This document shows positions 22,879 through 31,898 of a DNA stretch of 64,000 bases, piece after piece. The number at the start of each line of letters is the position of its first letter. Position 1 is the first letter of the stretch. A model generated the notes under the pieces. It had not been told where the DNA came from and ran no database searches. It worked only from the letters and a program-made list of their open reading frames with translations. Both the position numbers and the translations under genes were made by a program. Source of the DNA: CAWKOH01 sp963851245 (GTDB taxonomy: Bacteria; Actinomycetota; Acidimicrobiia; Acidimicrobiales; Palsa-688); contig CAWKOH010000016.1 in NCBI GenBank assembly GCA_963851245.1, positions 62,001 to 126,000 of the forward strand. Reading direction: 5' to 3'.

Positions 22879-24069
22879 TTACCCGGCGAGGAGGGTGTCG
22901 ACCAGGTGCACGGCGATGGCCATCGACGACGTGGCCCCGGGGGAGGGGGCGTTGCGGACCGTCATGACGCGACCCTGCGGGCCCACCCGCCCGATGCGGA
23001 AGTCGTCCACCAGCGAGCCGTCGGCGTCCACCGCCTGCGCCCTCACTCCCGCCGGCGCCGGCACCAGGTCGTCAACTCCCACCTCCGGCACCAACCGGGC
23101 CGCCTCCGCCACGAAGGCCCGCTTGGACAGGGAGCCGTAGATCTCCTGCAGGCCGGTGCGCCAGTGGCGGCGGGCCAGGGCCCGGAAGCCCGGCCAGGAC
23201 AGCGTTTCGGCCACGTCGGCGGGTATCACGTCCAGACGGCGGTAGCCCTCGCGGGCCAGAGCGAGGACGGCGTTGGGGCCCGCATCCACCGACCCGTGCA
23301 CCCGCCGGGTGAAGTGAACGCCGAGAAAGGGGTACTCCGGGTCGGGCACCGGGTAGATCAGGCCGCGGACCAGGTCGGCCCGTTCCGGGCGCAGGCGCCA
23401 GTACTCGCCCCGGAAAGGGACGATGGCCGGCCCGGCCTGATCGCCGGCCAGGCGGCTGACCCGGTCCGACTGCAGGCCGGCGCAGACCACGACCCAGTCG
23501 GCGGTCACCTCGCCGGCGGGCCCCGACAGGGTGACCCCGGTCGCCCCGTTCTCGACCGCGGTGACCTCGAAGCCCAGCCGGATGTCCTCGTCGGCGGCCA
23601 TGGCCCCGGCCACCTCGGTGAAGTCGACGATGGCGGTGGCGGGCGAGTGCAACGCGGCCACCCCGGCCGCGTACGGTTCCACCTCGGCCAGGCCGGCGGG
23701 GTCGAGCCAGCGCAGGCCGGGCACGCCGTTGGCGGTGGCCCGGGCCTCCACTGTCCGCAAGGCGGGGATCTCACCGGGCGTGCGGGCCACGACCACCTTG
23801 CCGCACCTCTCGTAGCGGATGCCGTGCTCGGCACAGAACTCCTCGAGCAGGCGGCGGCCCTGCACGCACAGGCGGGCCTTCAGCGAACCGGGCCGGTAGT
23901 AGAGGCCGGCGTGGACCACGCCGCTGTTGTGCGAGGTCTGGTGGGCGGCGACCGAGTGCTCCTTCTCGACCACCGTCACCGACGCGTCGGGGCGCCGTCG
24001 GCTGATCTCGCGGGCCGTGGCCAAACCGACGATGCCGGCTCCGACCACTACGAAGCGTTCCCGAACCAT
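22879..24069 (-). CDS. lhgO: L-2-hydroxyglutarate oxidase
   Basis: This FAD-dependent oxidase of the DAO superfamily converts L-2-hydroxyglutarate to 2-oxoglutarate. The 396-residue product starts MVRERFVVVGAGIVGLATA with a dinucleotide-binding GxGxxG. SHNSGVVHAGLYYRPGSLKA is diagnostic of LhgO, and YPVPDPEYPFLGVHFTRRV and PGATSSMAIA follow. The open frame extends 137 codons upstream, but that part is low-complexity shadow of the divergent gene. ATG 24069 begins the flavin fold exactly and leaves a nine-base gap to the divergent ATG at 24079. Confidence 0.87.
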   Translation of the reverse strand: MVRERFVVVGAGIVGLATAREISRRRPDASVTVVEKEHSVAAHQTSHNSGVVHAGLYYRPGSLKARLCVQGRRLLEEFCAEHGIRYERCGKVVVARTPGEIPALRTVEARATANGVPGLRWLDPAGLAEVEPYAAGVAALHSPATAIVDFTEVAGAMAADEDIRLGFEVTAVENGATGVTLSGPAGEVTADWVVVCAGLQSDRVSRLAGDQAGPAIVPFRGEYWRLRPERADLVRGLIYPVPDPEYPFLGVHFTRRVHGSVDAGPNAVLALAREGYRRLDVIPADVAETLSWPGFRALARRHWRTGLQEIYGSLSKRAFVAEAARLVPEVGVDDLVPAPAGVRAQAVDADGSLVDDFRIGRVGPQGRVMTVRNAPSPGATSSMAIAVHLVDTLLAG

Positions 24070-24078
24070 ACTGACGCC

Positions 24079-24945
24079 ATGTTGCCAGCCGGGATCGCGG
24101 GGCCGATCGACGGCTACCTGGCCGCGCTCCGGCGCGAGGCGCCGGACCAGGTGGCGGCGGTCTACGCGGTCGGGTCGCTGGCCTTGGCCGACTTCAGTAC
24201 CAAGCAGAGCAACGTGGATCTCGTGGTGGTGGGCGACCCGCCCTTGACGCCAGCCCAGGTCGCTCGCCTGCGGCGGGCCGAGAGGGGACTGGAGCGGGTC
24301 GGCCGCCCGGCCGGGCTCTGGTACACGGGCTGGGAGGAGGTGGCCGGAGACGGGCCCTACGCCGCCGCCCCGATCCCACCGATGCCGGCGTCCCCCCCGG
24401 CGGCTCAGCCCTCTCCCCCGGCGGCTCAGCCCTCTCCCCCGGCGGCTCAGCCCTCTCCCCCGGCGGCTCAGCCCTGCCAACCGCCGGTCGCGCCCCCGGG
24501 ACCGGCAGCGGGTGCGTCGCGGCCGACGACCCTGGCCACGCCCATGACCCGGGCCATGCTGCGCCAGGATCCGGTAGCCCTGATCGGCCCCGACTGGCCC
24601 GTGGTCGGATACGACGAGGCCGCCTTCCGCTCGTGGTGCTCGGAACGGCTGCGGGCGCTGGTCGCCGCTCGCAAGGGGCTGCTGGTGCTGCGCCGGGCCG
24701 TGACCCCGGTCGTGCTGGAAGCGTCGCGTCTGGCCCAGGGCGCCATCACCGGCCGGGTTTTCTCCAAGAGCGAAGCGGGCGAGTCGATCGGGATGATCGT
24801 CGCCCCCCGCTACCGGCGCATCCTCACTGACGCCGTCGGATACCGCCGCGGGGCCCAGACGTCGATGTACTGGGGGCCCTTCGAGCGCAAGTACGACGCC
24901 CTGGCCCTCCTCCGGGACCTGCTGGAGGTGGCCGGCAAACGCTGA
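24079..24945 (+). CDS. nucleotidyltransferase-like protein with a proline-rich repeat linker
   Basis: The first 75 residues resemble the nucleotidyltransferase fold of aminoglycoside adenylyltransferase-type proteins: YAVGSLALADFSTKQSNVDLVVVG supplies a GS motif and a downstream acidic pair (positions 45 and 47 region). A linker with four SPPAAQP repeats follows, then a helical C-terminal domain (PVVGYDEAAFRSWCSERL, AQGAITGRVFSKSEAGESI) like the substrate domain of such enzymes. The 288-residue product could modify a small molecule, but resistance function is not shown. The start is divergent from lhgO. Confidence 0.65.
   Translation: MLPAGIAGPIDGYLAALRREAPDQVAAVYAVGSLALADFSTKQSNVDLVVVGDPPLTPAQVARLRRAERGLERVGRPAGLWYTGWEEVAGDGPYAAAPIPPMPASPPAAQPSPPAAQPSPPAAQPSPPAAQPCQPPVAPPGPAAGASRPTTLATPMTRAMLRQDPVALIGPDWPVVGYDEAAFRSWCSERLRALVAARKGLLVLRRAVTPVVLEASRLAQGAITGRVFSKSEAGESIGMIVAPRYRRILTDAVGYRRGAQTSMYWGPFERKYDALALLRDLLEVAGKR
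24391..24474 (+). repeat. 21-base in-frame tandem repeat (SPPAAQP x4)
   Basis: Four units of TCYCCCCCGGCGGCTCAGCCC; units two to four are identical and the first differs at one base. The length is a multiple of three, so copy-number changes would alter only linker length. Confidence 0.93.
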
Positions 24946-25884
<939 letters not shown>

Positions 25885-25903
25885 AGCGACCCCCCGGTCC
25901 GGT

Positions 25904-26597
25904 TCACACCGCCACGGTAGCCGGAGCTTCGGCCGCTCCCACCGCCGGTGTCCGGATGGTCACGGCCGCGACCACAAAGGCGATCAACAGGACCAGAGTG
26001 CTCAGCCGGAACGCCGCCACGTAGCCCACGACGAAGGCGTGGTCGACGACCCGGTGGAGGGTGTCGGGTAGCTGGGAAGCGAAGGCCGGCCCGGCGCCGG
26101 CGGGGATGCGCTTGGCCACCGGGCCCAGGGTCTGCAGGCGGCTGCGGGTCAGGGTGGCCGCCACGGTAGCCAGTATGGCCAGGCCCAGTGACCCCCCGAC
26201 CTGCTGTCCCGAGTTCAGCAGCGCCGAGGCGATGCCGGCTTCGCGGGGCGGGACGCCGGCCACGGCGGTGAGGGTGAGGGGCACGAAGCAGCAGGCCATC
26301 CCGGAGGCGATGAGGATCATGGGGCCGAGCACCGATCCCACGTAGGCCGATGATCAGCATGCGGCGTTTGCCGTAGAGGTCGCCGGTCCGGCCCCCGAGC
26401 AGCAGCAGGCCACCGAAGGTCAGGGTGTAAGCGTTGATGACCCAGGCCAGGTTGGCCCCACTGAAGCGCAGGGCCCGCTGGATGGAGGGGAGGGCGACGT
26501 TTACGATGGACGCGTCGAGGACCACCATGAGCTGGGTGGTCCCGATTACCGCGAGGGCGAGGCCGAGGTGTTTCCTGGTGTCAGGGGGGTTGATCAC
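25904..26597 (-). pseudogene. DHA2-type MFS drug exporter with a large internal deletion
   Basis: The N-terminal 85 or so residues are a normal DHA2 start (VVLDASIVNVALPSI, TFGGLLLLGGRTGDLYGKRRML). The reading then jumps near 26340 to a C-terminal part in another frame (GSVLGPMILIASGMACCFVPL, PREAGIASALLNSGQQVGGSLGLA). About 240 central residues, roughly membrane segments 3-10, are missing compared with the usual 14-segment, 470-residue pump. The deletion is far too large to be a sequencing indel. The divergent TetR gene and its operator remain intact. Confidence 0.8.
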
Positions 26598-26613
26598 GAG
26601 GGTCCTCCGCTAA

Positions 26614-26632
26614 ATACGAAACCCTGTCGTAT
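26614..26632. promoter_or_regulatory. TetR-type operator (inverted repeat ATACGA-N7-TCGTAT)
   Basis: A perfect 6-base inverted repeat with a 7-base centre lies in the 43-base gap between the MFS remnant and the divergent TetR gene. The size and placement match autoregulatory TetR operators. Confidence 0.7.
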
Positions 26633-26640
26633 CGTAATAG

Positions 26641-27318
26641 GTGATCATGGTCGTTAGCAAGGAAAATGTCGAGGAGGGGACCGGGGAGGCCAAGAGGGGT
26701 CCGGGCCGCCCTCTGGACCCGACGCGCGACGAGGCCATCATCGCCGCCACCCTGGCCGGGCTGTCCGAGGTGGGCTACGACCGGCTGTCCATCGACATGG
26801 TGGCGGCCCGGGCCAAGGTGGGCAAGGCCACCCTGTACCGGCGCTGGTCTTCCAAGGCCGACCTGGTCATCGACGCCCTGAGCGCCCACAAGAGCGCCTG
26901 GAAAGCTCCGGACACGGGATCGCTGCGGGGCGATTTCGAGGCCCTGCTGGAGGGTGAGGGGGCGCCCGTGGAGCCGAACCTGGCTCCGCTCGTGTGCGGG
27001 CTGATGACCGCGGCCAGCCACGACTCCACCTTGTCGAGCGCCCTGCAGGACCGGTTCGTGGACCCACGCAAGAACCTCATCACCGAGGTCATCACGCGGG
27101 CCATGGCGCGGGGTGAAGTGGATCCCGGTGTCGACGTGGATCTGGTGATCCAGGTGGTGCCGGCGACCATGTTCCTGCGGGCCGTGCTCTACGGCGAGAC
27201 GGTCGGCCCGGACCTGTTCCGTCAGGTCCTGACCCAGCTGGTCTACCCGCTCCTCACCGCCCCGCCTTCAACCCGTTGGGACGCCTCGGGTGCGCCCCAG
27301 GCAGTGCCGGAGGGCTGA
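26641..27318 (+). CDS. TetR/AcrR family transcriptional regulator
   Basis: After a basic GPGRPLDPTRDE lead, the helix-turn-helix reads IIAATLAGLSEVGYDRLSIDMVAARAKVGKATLYRRWSSKADLV in two adjoining stretches. A helical effector domain follows, with the C-terminal LFRQVLTQLVYPLL typical of drug-pump regulators. It is divergent from the MFS exporter, which it presumably repressed. Starts at GTG 26641 or ATG 26647 are both plausible, and no clear ribosome site is present. The 3' end overlaps the convergent epimerase gene by 51 bases. Confidence 0.82.
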   Translation: MIMVVSKENVEEGTGEAKRGPGRPLDPTRDEAIIAATLAGLSEVGYDRLSIDMVAARAKVGKATLYRRWSSKADLVIDALSAHKSAWKAPDTGSLRGDFEALLEGEGAPVEPNLAPLVCGLMTAASHDSTLSSALQDRFVDPRKNLITEVITRAMARGEVDPGVDVDLVIQVVPATMFLRAVLYGETVGPDLFRQVLTQLVYPLLTAPPSTRWDASGAPQAVPEG

Positions 27319-28623
27319 CTCCAGGTCGGGGTAGCGGAACTGATGGCCGGCGTCGGCCAGCCGCTGGGGGATGACCCGCTGGCTGGCCCGGGCCAGTTCC
27401 CGGTCTCCCTCCTTCCCGAGCAGCAGGCGGGGCCCGAACCCGGGCACCGGCACCAAAGCGGGACGCTTGAGGACCCCCGCCAGGGTGGAGGTGTACTCAT
27501 CGTTGCGGACCGGTTCGGGCGCCACCGCGTTCAACGGGCCGGCCAGCGAGGTGTCCACCAACGCCTGCAGGTAGATGTCGAGCAGGTCGTCGAGCCCGAC
27601 CCACGAGAGCCACTGCTGCCCGTCGCCCAGCCGGCCGCCCAGGCCGGCGGCGAAGAGGGGATACAGGAGGCGGAGCGTTCCTCCCGACGGCGATTGCACC
27701 AGGCCGGTCCGGACGTTGACCACCCGCACGCCGGCGTCGCGGGCGGGGTTGGTGGCGGCTTCCCAGTCGGAGACCACATGAGCGAGGAAGCCGTCCCCTC
27801 GCTCGCTCTTCTCGGTCAGTTGCTCGTCGCCGCGGTCGGCCCCGTAGTAGCCGATAGCCGAAGCGGTGATCAGGCCGCGGGGCGGGCGTGGCGTCCTGGC
27901 CGCCACCTCGGCCAGGCGGGCCGTGGGCCCGATGCGGCTGGCCCGGATCTTCTCCTTGTGGGCGGCGCTGAACCGCCCGGCGATCGAGGCTCCGGCCAGG
28001 TGGACCACGGCGTCGACCCCCTCGAGCAGGGCTGGATCAGGATCGTCGGGCTCCCACCGGCGCTGGTCGGGACGCTCGGGTGCTCGCCGCACCAGGTGGA
28101 TCACCCGATGTCCACCGGTGGTCAAGAAGGCCGACAGGGCCGAGCCGATCAGGCCTGAGGACCCGGTCACCGCCACCGTCATCGGCCCCTCTGAGCGACC
28201 GGCGGCCCGGGCGTGGGCGGCCAGGTCGCAGCGCAGCTGCCTGGTCCGGTAGGCGAACATCTCGCGCAGGAGCGACCCGGGCAGGCGGGAGGTCACGGTG
28301 TCCGACACCGAGGTGCTCCTCTCGTCCTCGGCCCGGAACTGGTGGTCGTGGGTCCAAACCAGGAGGCTCGCCAGCGGCTCGCTGGTCAACCGATCGGCGA
28401 AGCGATGCGGGGGATCGTAGGCGTCAGGCTGCTGCGCGGCCACCCAGCGCACCCCCGCCGGCAGGCCCAGCACGGCCCGGCCGTCCCTCAGAGACTCCGC
28501 CTCCGCGATCACCTTGACCGGCATCCAGGGCGCCATCAGCCGAGGGAGGGCTCCGGGCCGGCTGTGCCAGGCGAACACCTCCTCGATGGGCGCCTCCACC
28601 AGGGCCGAATGGGCGTAGGTCAT
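27268..28623 (-). CDS. SRPBCC / TIGR01777 epimerase fusion protein
   Basis: The 451-residue product has an N-terminal SRPBCC/cyclase-like domain (ALVEAPIEEVFAWHSRPGAL) and a C-terminal NAD-binding epimerase domain of the TIGR01777/SulA-like family (VAVTGSSGLIGSALSAFL, VVHLAGASIAGRF, SAIGYYG, LSWVGLDDLLDIY). This two-domain layout is standard in actinobacteria and the biochemical role is unknown. ATG 28623 was preferred over GTG 28659 because it starts at the SRPBCC strand. It is divergent from yceI across a palindromic operator. Confidence 0.82.
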   Translation of the reverse strand: MTYAHSALVEAPIEEVFAWHSRPGALPRLMAPWMPVKVIAEAESLRDGRAVLGLPAGVRWVAAQQPDAYDPPHRFADRLTSEPLASLLVWTHDHQFRAEDERSTSVSDTVTSRLPGSLLREMFAYRTRQLRCDLAAHARAAGRSEGPMTVAVTGSSGLIGSALSAFLTTGGHRVIHLVRRAPERPDQRRWEPDDPDPALLEGVDAVVHLAGASIAGRFSAAHKEKIRASRIGPTARLAEVAARTPRPPRGLITASAIGYYGADRGDEQLTEKSERGDGFLAHVVSDWEAATNPARDAGVRVVNVRTGLVQSPSGGTLRLLYPLFAAGLGGRLGDGQQWLSWVGLDDLLDIYLQALVDTSLAGPLNAVAPEPVRNDEYTSTLAGVLKRPALVPVPGFGPRLLLGKEGDRELARASQRVIPQRLADAGHQFRYPDLESALRHCLGRTRGVPTG

Positions 28624-28668
28624 CTCGGGCGACCCTACGTCAACGACTCGATAGGCCACACAGCTGGA

Positions 28669-28688
28669 ATAGTTGTGACCGCAACTAT
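28669..28688. promoter_or_regulatory. 20-base inverted repeat, MarR-like operator
   Basis: ATAGTTG-TGACCG-CAACTAT is a perfect 7-base inverted repeat 36 bases upstream of the yceI start and 45 bases from the divergent epimerase start. TAGTTG/CAACTA half-sites resemble those bound by MarR/OhrR-type regulators. No MarR gene lies in the window, so the regulator is unknown. Confidence 0.65.
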
Positions 28689-28724
28689 GTTTCCACTCGT
28701 GACCCCCCGAACAGGAGAAGAAAA

Positions 28725-29294
28725 ATGAGCGTGACCGCCACCACCCCCGCAGTATTGACCGGTAAGTACCAACTCGACCCCGCCCACAGCCGCGTCGGAT
28801 TCGTGGCCCGGCACGCCATGGTGACCAAGGTGCGGGGCTCCTTCAACGAGCTCGAGGGCTCCGGCTACTTCGACGCCGAGAACCCGCCCAACTCCCATCT
28901 GGACCTGACCATCAAGGCGCACAGCATCGATACCCGTAATGCCGATCGTGATGCCCACCTCCGCAGCAACGACTTCTTCGAGATGGACACCTACCCCGAG
29001 ATCCGCTTCGTAAGCACCTCGGTCGAGAAGGTCGACGACGAGAACTACACGGTGACCGGCGACCTCACCATCAAGGACGTCACCAGGTCCGTCGGCCTCG
29101 ACTTCGAGCTGACCGGCGTGGCCCAGGACCCGTGGGGCAATCAGCGCCTCGGTCTGGAGGGTTCGACCGTCATCAACCGCAAGGACTGGAACGTCAACTT
29201 CAACGTGGCCCTCGAGGCCGGCGGCATGCTCGTGAGCGACAAGATCACCATCGAGTTCGAGGTGTCCGCCGTCAAGGAGCAGCCCGCCGCCTAA
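28725..29294 (+). CDS. YceI family protein
   Basis: The 189-residue product is a lipocalin-like YceI-domain protein, a family that binds isoprenoid chains in a beta-barrel. YQLDPAHSRVGFVARHAMVTKVRG, DAHLRSNDFFEMDTYPEI and LTIKDVTRSVGLDFEL are conserved YceI strands. No signal peptide is present, so it is cytoplasmic. An AGGAG ribosome site precedes the ATG. Expression is probably controlled through the upstream palindrome. Confidence 0.9.
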   Translation: MSVTATTPAVLTGKYQLDPAHSRVGFVARHAMVTKVRGSFNELEGSGYFDAENPPNSHLDLTIKAHSIDTRNADRDAHLRSNDFFEMDTYPEIRFVSTSVEKVDDENYTVTGDLTIKDVTRSVGLDFELTGVAQDPWGNQRLGLEGSTVINRKDWNVNFNVALEAGGMLVSDKITIEFEVSAVKEQPAA

Positions 29295-29647
29295 GCGGCG
29301 CCCGGCTGGTTCAGCTCTACCTGGTTGCCGGACGGGTCCGAAAGGAAGGCCTGCCGGTTCGGACCTACCGGCGCCGGGTCGCTCACCTCAATCCCCTCCG
29401 CGCGCAGCTCGCCGATGATTCGATCGAGGTCATCCACCTGCAGGGCGAAGTGCTGGCCCTGCGCCGGCGGGGCGGAAAGGCCGATCAGGTGCACCTGCTG
29501 GGAACCGGCGTCCAGCCAGGCGCCGGCGATGCCGAAGTCGGGCCGGTCCTTGCGTTGGACCAATCCCAGGGTGCCGACATAGAACGACAGGGCGGCTTCG
29601 ACGTCGTCGACGTTGATGGAAACGTGGTGTACTCCCTGGACCTTCAT
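29291..29647 (-). CDS. VOC family (glyoxalase-like) protein
   Basis: The 118-residue product is one vicinal-oxygen-chelate domain: VQGVHHVSINVDDVEAALSFY at the start, QHFALQVDDLDRII in the centre and FLSDPSGNQVELNQP at the end, giving the usual His, Gln/His and Glu metal positions. The substrate is unknown. It converges with yceI, overlapping by four bases. Confidence 0.8.
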   Translation of the reverse strand: MKVQGVHHVSINVDDVEAALSFYVGTLGLVQRKDRPDFGIAGAWLDAGSQQVHLIGLSAPPAQGQHFALQVDDLDRIIGELRAEGIEVSDPAPVGPNRQAFLSDPSGNQVELNQPGAA

Positions 29648-29665
29648 GGGTGCGAGCTTAAGCCG

Positions 29666-30532
29666 TCAGTAGGCGGCGACGAAGCGTTGATGTAACTCAC
29701 CGATGCCCTCGATGTGGCTGGTCAACTGGTCGCGGGGGGCGAGAAAGACCGGGGGCCGGCGGCCCGCTCCGACACCGGGCGGGGTGCCGGTGAAGATCAC
29801 GTCGCCGGGCAGGAGCGTGACCACCCCGGCCAGGAAGGCGATCAGGGCCGGGACCGGGAAGATCATGTCCGACGTGCGGGCGGCCTGCATCGACTGCCCG
29901 TTCACCTCGCAGCCGATGGCCAAATCGTCGGCATCGGCGAACTCGTCCGGCGTCACCAGGACCGGACCGGTGGGGGCAAAACCCGGATACGACTTGCCCA
30001 GCCCGAACTGTGGCACCGGCCCCTTCCTCTGCAGGACCCGCTCCGAGATGTCCTGACCCACCGTCAGGCCGGCCACGTACGACCACGCGTCGGCCGCGTC
30101 GATGTGGTGGGCGGTCCGGCCGATGACCGCCACCAGTTCGCATTCCCAGTCGACCCGGCCCTCCGGAAGGACCACTTGCGAGACGGGACCGGAGAAGGCG
30201 CTGACGTACTTGGGGAAGATCAACGGGTCTGCGGGCGGGGCGTGCCCGGATTCGGCGGCGTGGTCTCTGTAGTTCAGGGCCACCGCGAAAACCTGCCTTG
30301 GCGCCGGCGAGGGCGGCCCGGCCCGGGCCGGGTCGAACGGCACCGATTCGAACGGGGAGTCGCCGTCGTCGACCAGGGCCTCGTCAGCCCAGGCCCGGAA
30401 CTCGGCCCACCTGTCGTAGAGCGGCGCCGGCTCGGGACCGAACAGGCCGGCGCTGGCCTCGGCCACGTCGACCGTGGCCAGGCCCCGCTCCACGATGAGC
30501 TGGGCTCGGCCCTCGACGTTGGCGATCCTCAT
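29666..30532 (-). CDS. fumarylacetoacetate hydrolase family protein
   Basis: The 288-residue product has a short N-terminal domain (MRIANVEGRAQLIVERG) and the FAH catalytic fold: FAVALNYRDHA, DWECELVAVIGR with the metal glutamate, GQDISERVLQRKG, GLGKSYPGFAPTGP and LLPGDVIFTGTPPGVG. The family includes acylpyruvate hydrolases and 2-keto-4-pentenoate-type hydratases; the reaction here is open. The open frame reaches 30769, but ATG 30532 begins the standard domain and avoids overlap with the DUF445 gene. Confidence 0.8.
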   Translation of the reverse strand: MRIANVEGRAQLIVERGLATVDVAEASAGLFGPEPAPLYDRWAEFRAWADEALVDDGDSPFESVPFDPARAGPPSPAPRQVFAVALNYRDHAAESGHAPPADPLIFPKYVSAFSGPVSQVVLPEGRVDWECELVAVIGRTAHHIDAADAWSYVAGLTVGQDISERVLQRKGPVPQFGLGKSYPGFAPTGPVLVTPDEFADADDLAIGCEVNGQSMQAARTSDMIFPVPALIAFLAGVVTLLPGDVIFTGTPPGVGAGRRPPVFLAPRDQLTSHIEGIGELHQRFVAAY

Positions 30533-30596
30533 GAGTCGAGACCGTACTGCACGGGTGTGACGGCGCCCGGGGCGGCGGCGCGGAGACGCGGGCCGG

Positions 30597-31874
30597 TCAG
30601 GTGGCCGAGGCGATGGCGTGCAGGGCCAGCCCGGCCAGGGCTCCGAAGACCGTCCCGTTGATGCGGATGTACTGCAGGTCGGGACCGAGCAGTAGCTCCA
30701 GCCGGTTGGCGGTGTCGACGGCGTCCCAGCGGGCGATGGTCCCCGACACCAGAGCCACCAGCTCGTCATCGAAGGCGCTGAGCACGGTGCGGATCGCAGT
30801 GTCGATGCCGCGCTGGGCCCGCTCGGCCAGGGCGGGGTCGTCGCGCAGCCGTTCCCCCGTCTGCGCCACCAATCGGGTCAGCTGGGCCCGCAGCTCCGAG
30901 CCGGGCTGGGCCGCCTGGGCCCGCAACTGGTCTTTGATATCGCGCCACACGGCAGTGGCGAACTCCCGGATCGTGGGCTCGGAGAGGATCTCGGCCTTGA
31001 ACTCCTCTCCGCGCTGTCTCATGGCCTCGTCGGTCTGAAGCTGGTCGGCCAGTTTCTCGAGGCCGGCGTCGAGCTGCTGGCGCAACGGGTGGTCCCGGTT
31101 GCGGGCCATGTCGTTCAGGACGGTGCTGGTGCGGTCCAGCAGCCGGTTGACCATGCGATCGCTGATGGGACCGGGCAGCCACCAGGGTGAATAGACGCCC
31201 AGCCTTTCGTGCAGCTCCGGCCCGTGGACCCGCACCGACTCGCTCAGCCCGGCCAGGGCGGCATCCATCAGCGGTTCGTGGCGGCCCTCCCGGGTCAGCT
31301 GCTCGAGGGTGCGGCCGGCCACAGGGGCCAGCGCCACCTTGTCGAGGCGCTGGCGCAGCAGGGCGTCCACCACTTCGTGCACATCCTCGTCCCGGAGCAG
31401 CCCGGCCGCTGCCACCAGCAGGTCGGCGGCGCGCCCGGCCAGATCGGCGGCGTGGTCGGGGTCCGCCATCCAGGCCGCCGCCCGGGGCACAGCGTTGGCG
31501 GCGCGGATACGGGCGCTCACCGCTTCGGGCGTCAGGAAGCTTTCTTGGACAAAGGAACCGATCGTCGCGGCGAAGCGGTCCTTGCGTTCGACCACGATGG
31601 CGGTGTGAGGGATCGGTAGGCCGAGCGGGCGCCGGAACAGGGCGGTAACGGCGAACCAGTCAGCCAGACCGCCGACCATGGATGCCACCGCCACCGCTTG
31701 GATCCAGCTGAGCCAGGACGCCTGGTGCATGAACGCCGTGGACAGGGCGAACACGACGGTGGCGCCCACGAGCAGTCCCGTGGCCCGCCGCCGGGTGACG
31801 ACCAGCAAAGCCGCCCGTTTCTGCTCGGCCGGACTGAGCGGCCGGCCGGGACCGGTGGCATCCACCTCGACCAA
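30597..31874 (-). CDS. DUF445 family membrane protein
   Basis: The 425-residue protein has two N-terminal membrane segments (ATGLLVGATVVFALSTAF and WIQAVAVASMVGGLADWFAVTALF), a long helical soluble region and a C-terminal membrane segment (GTVFGALAGLALHAIA). GGLADWFAVTALFRRPLGLPIPHTAIV is the DUF445 signature. Function is unknown. It is divergent from the epoxide hydrolase gene by 24 bases. Confidence 0.85.
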   Translation of the reverse strand: MVEVDATGPGRPLSPAEQKRAALLVVTRRRATGLLVGATVVFALSTAFMHQASWLSWIQAVAVASMVGGLADWFAVTALFRRPLGLPIPHTAIVVERKDRFAATIGSFVQESFLTPEAVSARIRAANAVPRAAAWMADPDHAADLAGRAADLLVAAAGLLRDEDVHEVVDALLRQRLDKVALAPVAGRTLEQLTREGRHEPLMDAALAGLSESVRVHGPELHERLGVYSPWWLPGPISDRMVNRLLDRTSTVLNDMARNRDHPLRQQLDAGLEKLADQLQTDEAMRQRGEEFKAEILSEPTIREFATAVWRDIKDQLRAQAAQPGSELRAQLTRLVAQTGERLRDDPALAERAQRGIDTAIRTVLSAFDDELVALVSGTIARWDAVDTANRLELLLGPDLQYIRINGTVFGALAGLALHAIASAT

Positions 31875-31898
31875 CCTACCGGCCTATTCTCCCCTGGC

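Noticed and set aside
22906..24078. Plus-strand N-terminal extension of the nucleotidyltransferase-like gene, covering the whole of lhgO
   Set aside because: The LhgO motifs are on the minus strand; the extension has no domain, and ATG 24079 begins a normal protein.
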